Made by a program: the position numbers and the translations under genes
Source of the DNA: Tricholomella constricta
Taxonomy: Eukaryota; Basidiomycota; Agaricomycetes; Agaricales; Lyophyllaceae
Reading direction: 5' to 3'
Assembly (NCBI GenBank): GCA_013368375.1
Contig: JAACJP010000005.1
Span: 186,001-250,000, forward strand
Length of the DNA: 64,000 nt
The notes under the pieces: model-generated
Database searches by the model: none
What the model saw: only the letters and a program-made list of their open reading frames with translations
What the model was told of the DNA's origin: nothing
Shown here: positions 62,630 to 64,000 of the stretch, piece by piece
Position numbering within the stretch: position 1 is the first letter of the stretch
How the letters are laid out: the number at the start of each line of letters is the position of its first letter

Positions 62630-63276
62630 ATGGTACGCCGACTCTGCACCTTGCAGCGGCCAGCATAATTGACGATAATAACAGGGCCGCGTTCGCACCA
62701 AGACCACCAAGAGGGCTTCCCGCGTTCTCATCGAAAAATAGTCTGTCAATGTTATCTCAAAAGTACTACTCGTATCTGACACAGATACAGCTACCCTCGC
62801 CTCACGCTCGACTTTCACACCAACAAGCGTATTATCGATGAAGTCGTGCGTTGTTTACATGTGGCCCAGGAAAATGCAGAAAGACTTACCGGAATCTAGG
62901 CCGTCGTCCCCTCGAAGCGATTGCGCAACAAAATCTCCGGGTTCACCACCCATCTCATGAAGCGCATTCAGAAAGGCCCCGTGCGCGGCATTTCCTTCAA
63001 GCTGCAGGAGGAGGAGCGGGAACGCAAGGACAACTATGTCCCCGAGGTCTCTGCTCTCGATACCTCTGCTACCGGTCTCGAGGTCGACCCCCAAACAAAG
63101 GTACGAGCGTCTATTGATCCTGTGGTATGCGTGCGCCTTACGCTGGCGTTCAGGAACTCCTTGTTGCGCTCAACTTCGAGTCCATTCCCGTCAGCGTCAT
63201 GGTCCCGGTCGTTGCTGTGCCAGAGCGCGGGCCCCGAAGGGAGAGGCGGAACGTGCCTGGTGCTGGACGGCCATAG
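62630..63276 (+). CDS. RPS17: 40S ribosomal protein S17 (eS17)
   Basis: Small-subunit protein of the head/beak side. Exons: 62630-62632 (the ATG codon only), 62685-62740, 62791-62845, 62900-63100, 63154-63276; total 438 nt, 145 residues. Markers: [37 protein letters not shown] over three exons, then [49 protein letters not shown] and [33 protein letters not shown]. Introns of 50-54 nt have standard ends. The initiator codon is split from the rest by an intron with donor GTACGC and branch-like TAATTGAC. Confidence 0.95.
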
Positions 63277-63483
63277 ATGCTGGGCGTGGTGTGAGATGTA
63301 CGTTCGGTCTTTGTGTGTTGAGGTTGTCAGTATGTACCATGACGCATGCCAAAAAATATATGTCGCTTCAACGTCTGGTTTGTGTATAATTGAGTCCACG
63401 CAAGCCTGAGCGGAAGTAATCACGTGTGCTCTAATCCACGTGTCAATCCGTCTTTTTCCTCTTGAACGACGACCTCGACGACG

Positions 63484-64000
63484 ATGGCAAAGAAAAAGAA
63501 CAAGCAGGTATGTATCTTGCATTTTCTGCGCTGGGCGACACTTATGACTACAGATTATCCGCCCCTGGTGCTGGTATTGTGAGCGAGAGTTTGAGGATGA
63601 GAAGGGTCCGTCGTCGAACACTCTTCATACATCGTCCGCAGCTCTAACCTGTCATCTCCAGTTCTAATGCAGCATCAGAAGGCGAAGCACTTCAAGTGCA
63701 ACATGTGTCCGCGCCGGCTCAACACTGCTGGAGGTCTCGCTGTCCATATTCAACAAGTTCACAAACTTGAACCCGAAAAGTACTCTTCTTCCTTGCCTGT
63801 CTGCTCCGTGAAACTGACATCTTTTCCTCAAGCCTGCCTCGTATCGAAAATGCTCTCCCTGGTCGAGATGGCTACGAAGTCGAAATCTTCGGCATGGTCG
63901 GTATACCCGCCCCCGATATCGCAGATTACAAGCGCCGCAAGGAAATCGAACTTGGCCTCTCTGCAGGCTCCATCTCTCAACCTCCTCAGAAGCGGCCCAA
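63484..64000 (+). CDS. BuGZ/ZNF207-like zinc-finger protein, partial (runs off the window)
   Basis: Exons 63484-63507 (MAKKKNKQ), 63554-63605, 63662-63779, 63833 to beyond 64000. Two C2H2 fingers: WCWYCEREFEDEKVLMQHQKAKH and CNMCPRRLNTAGGLAVHIQQVH, followed by the family block LPRIENALPGRDGYEVEIFGMVGIPAPDI. In animals BuGZ binds the mitotic checkpoint protein Bub3 and microtubules through a later GLEBS motif, which would lie outside this window. The fungal homologues are little studied. The start is certain from the conserved MxKKKxKQ opening and splice sites. Confidence 0.88.

Overview
The window is from a filamentous basidiomycete, probably an Agaricomycete. The evidence is the short (about 50-60 nt) introns with GTRNGY donors and CTRAC branch points, chromodomain Ty3/gypsy elements, an expanded-type tyrosine recombinase, a glyoxal oxidase of the wood-decay type and a fungal-length SEC61. 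It divides sharply near 39.5 kb.

Positions 1-39,240 are a nest of mobile elements. From left to right: the end of a decayed LTR retrotransposon (to 2,329); an old gypsy element on the minus strand (2,330-6,560) split by a solo LTR (4,808-5,311); AT-rich relic DNA with another solo LTR (8,255-8,746); a broken LINE ORF1 (10,119-11,556); and a tyrosine recombinase gene (minus) cut eight codons after its start by a complete chromovirus (13,207-19,573). A minisatellite follows, then a LINE (about 21,224-39,000, plus) that has itself received three insertions: a second chromovirus copy in inverted orientation (21,621-27,987), a solo LTR (30,990-31,459) and a 6.4-kb DNA transposon (31,930-38,344). 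All seven insertions whose two ends are visible have exact target-site duplications: 5 bp for the LTR family and 8 bp for the DNA transposon. The two chromoviruses are 6,367 bp each and almost identical. Each carries a self-priming primer site, a -1 frameshift signal between gag and pol, and a C-terminal chromodomain. The DNA transposon is the best candidate for something little described: an Ulp1-type cysteine protease domain reads in frame into a P-element-like DDE transposase, between 15-bp inverted ends.

Positions 39,700-64,000 are ordinary gene-dense chromosome. They hold a sucrose/alpha-glucoside-type MFS transporter (last helix frameshifted), an intron-containing tRNA-Cys, a seven-helix membrane protein, QTRT2 (accessory subunit of tRNA-guanine transglycosylase), two tandem intronless membrane proteins with large glycosylated ectodomains, SEC61 (translocon channel), a glyoxal oxidase, DGK1 (CTP-dependent diacylglycerol kinase), and the ribosomal protein genes RPS22 and RPS17 head to head. 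The window ends inside a BuGZ/ZNF207-like zinc-finger gene. I built exon models by hand from splice signals and frame. For SEC61, glyoxal oxidase, DGK1, QTRT2, RPS22, RPS17 and the seven-helix gene the summed exons are exact multiples of three and give normal family lengths where the family length is known.
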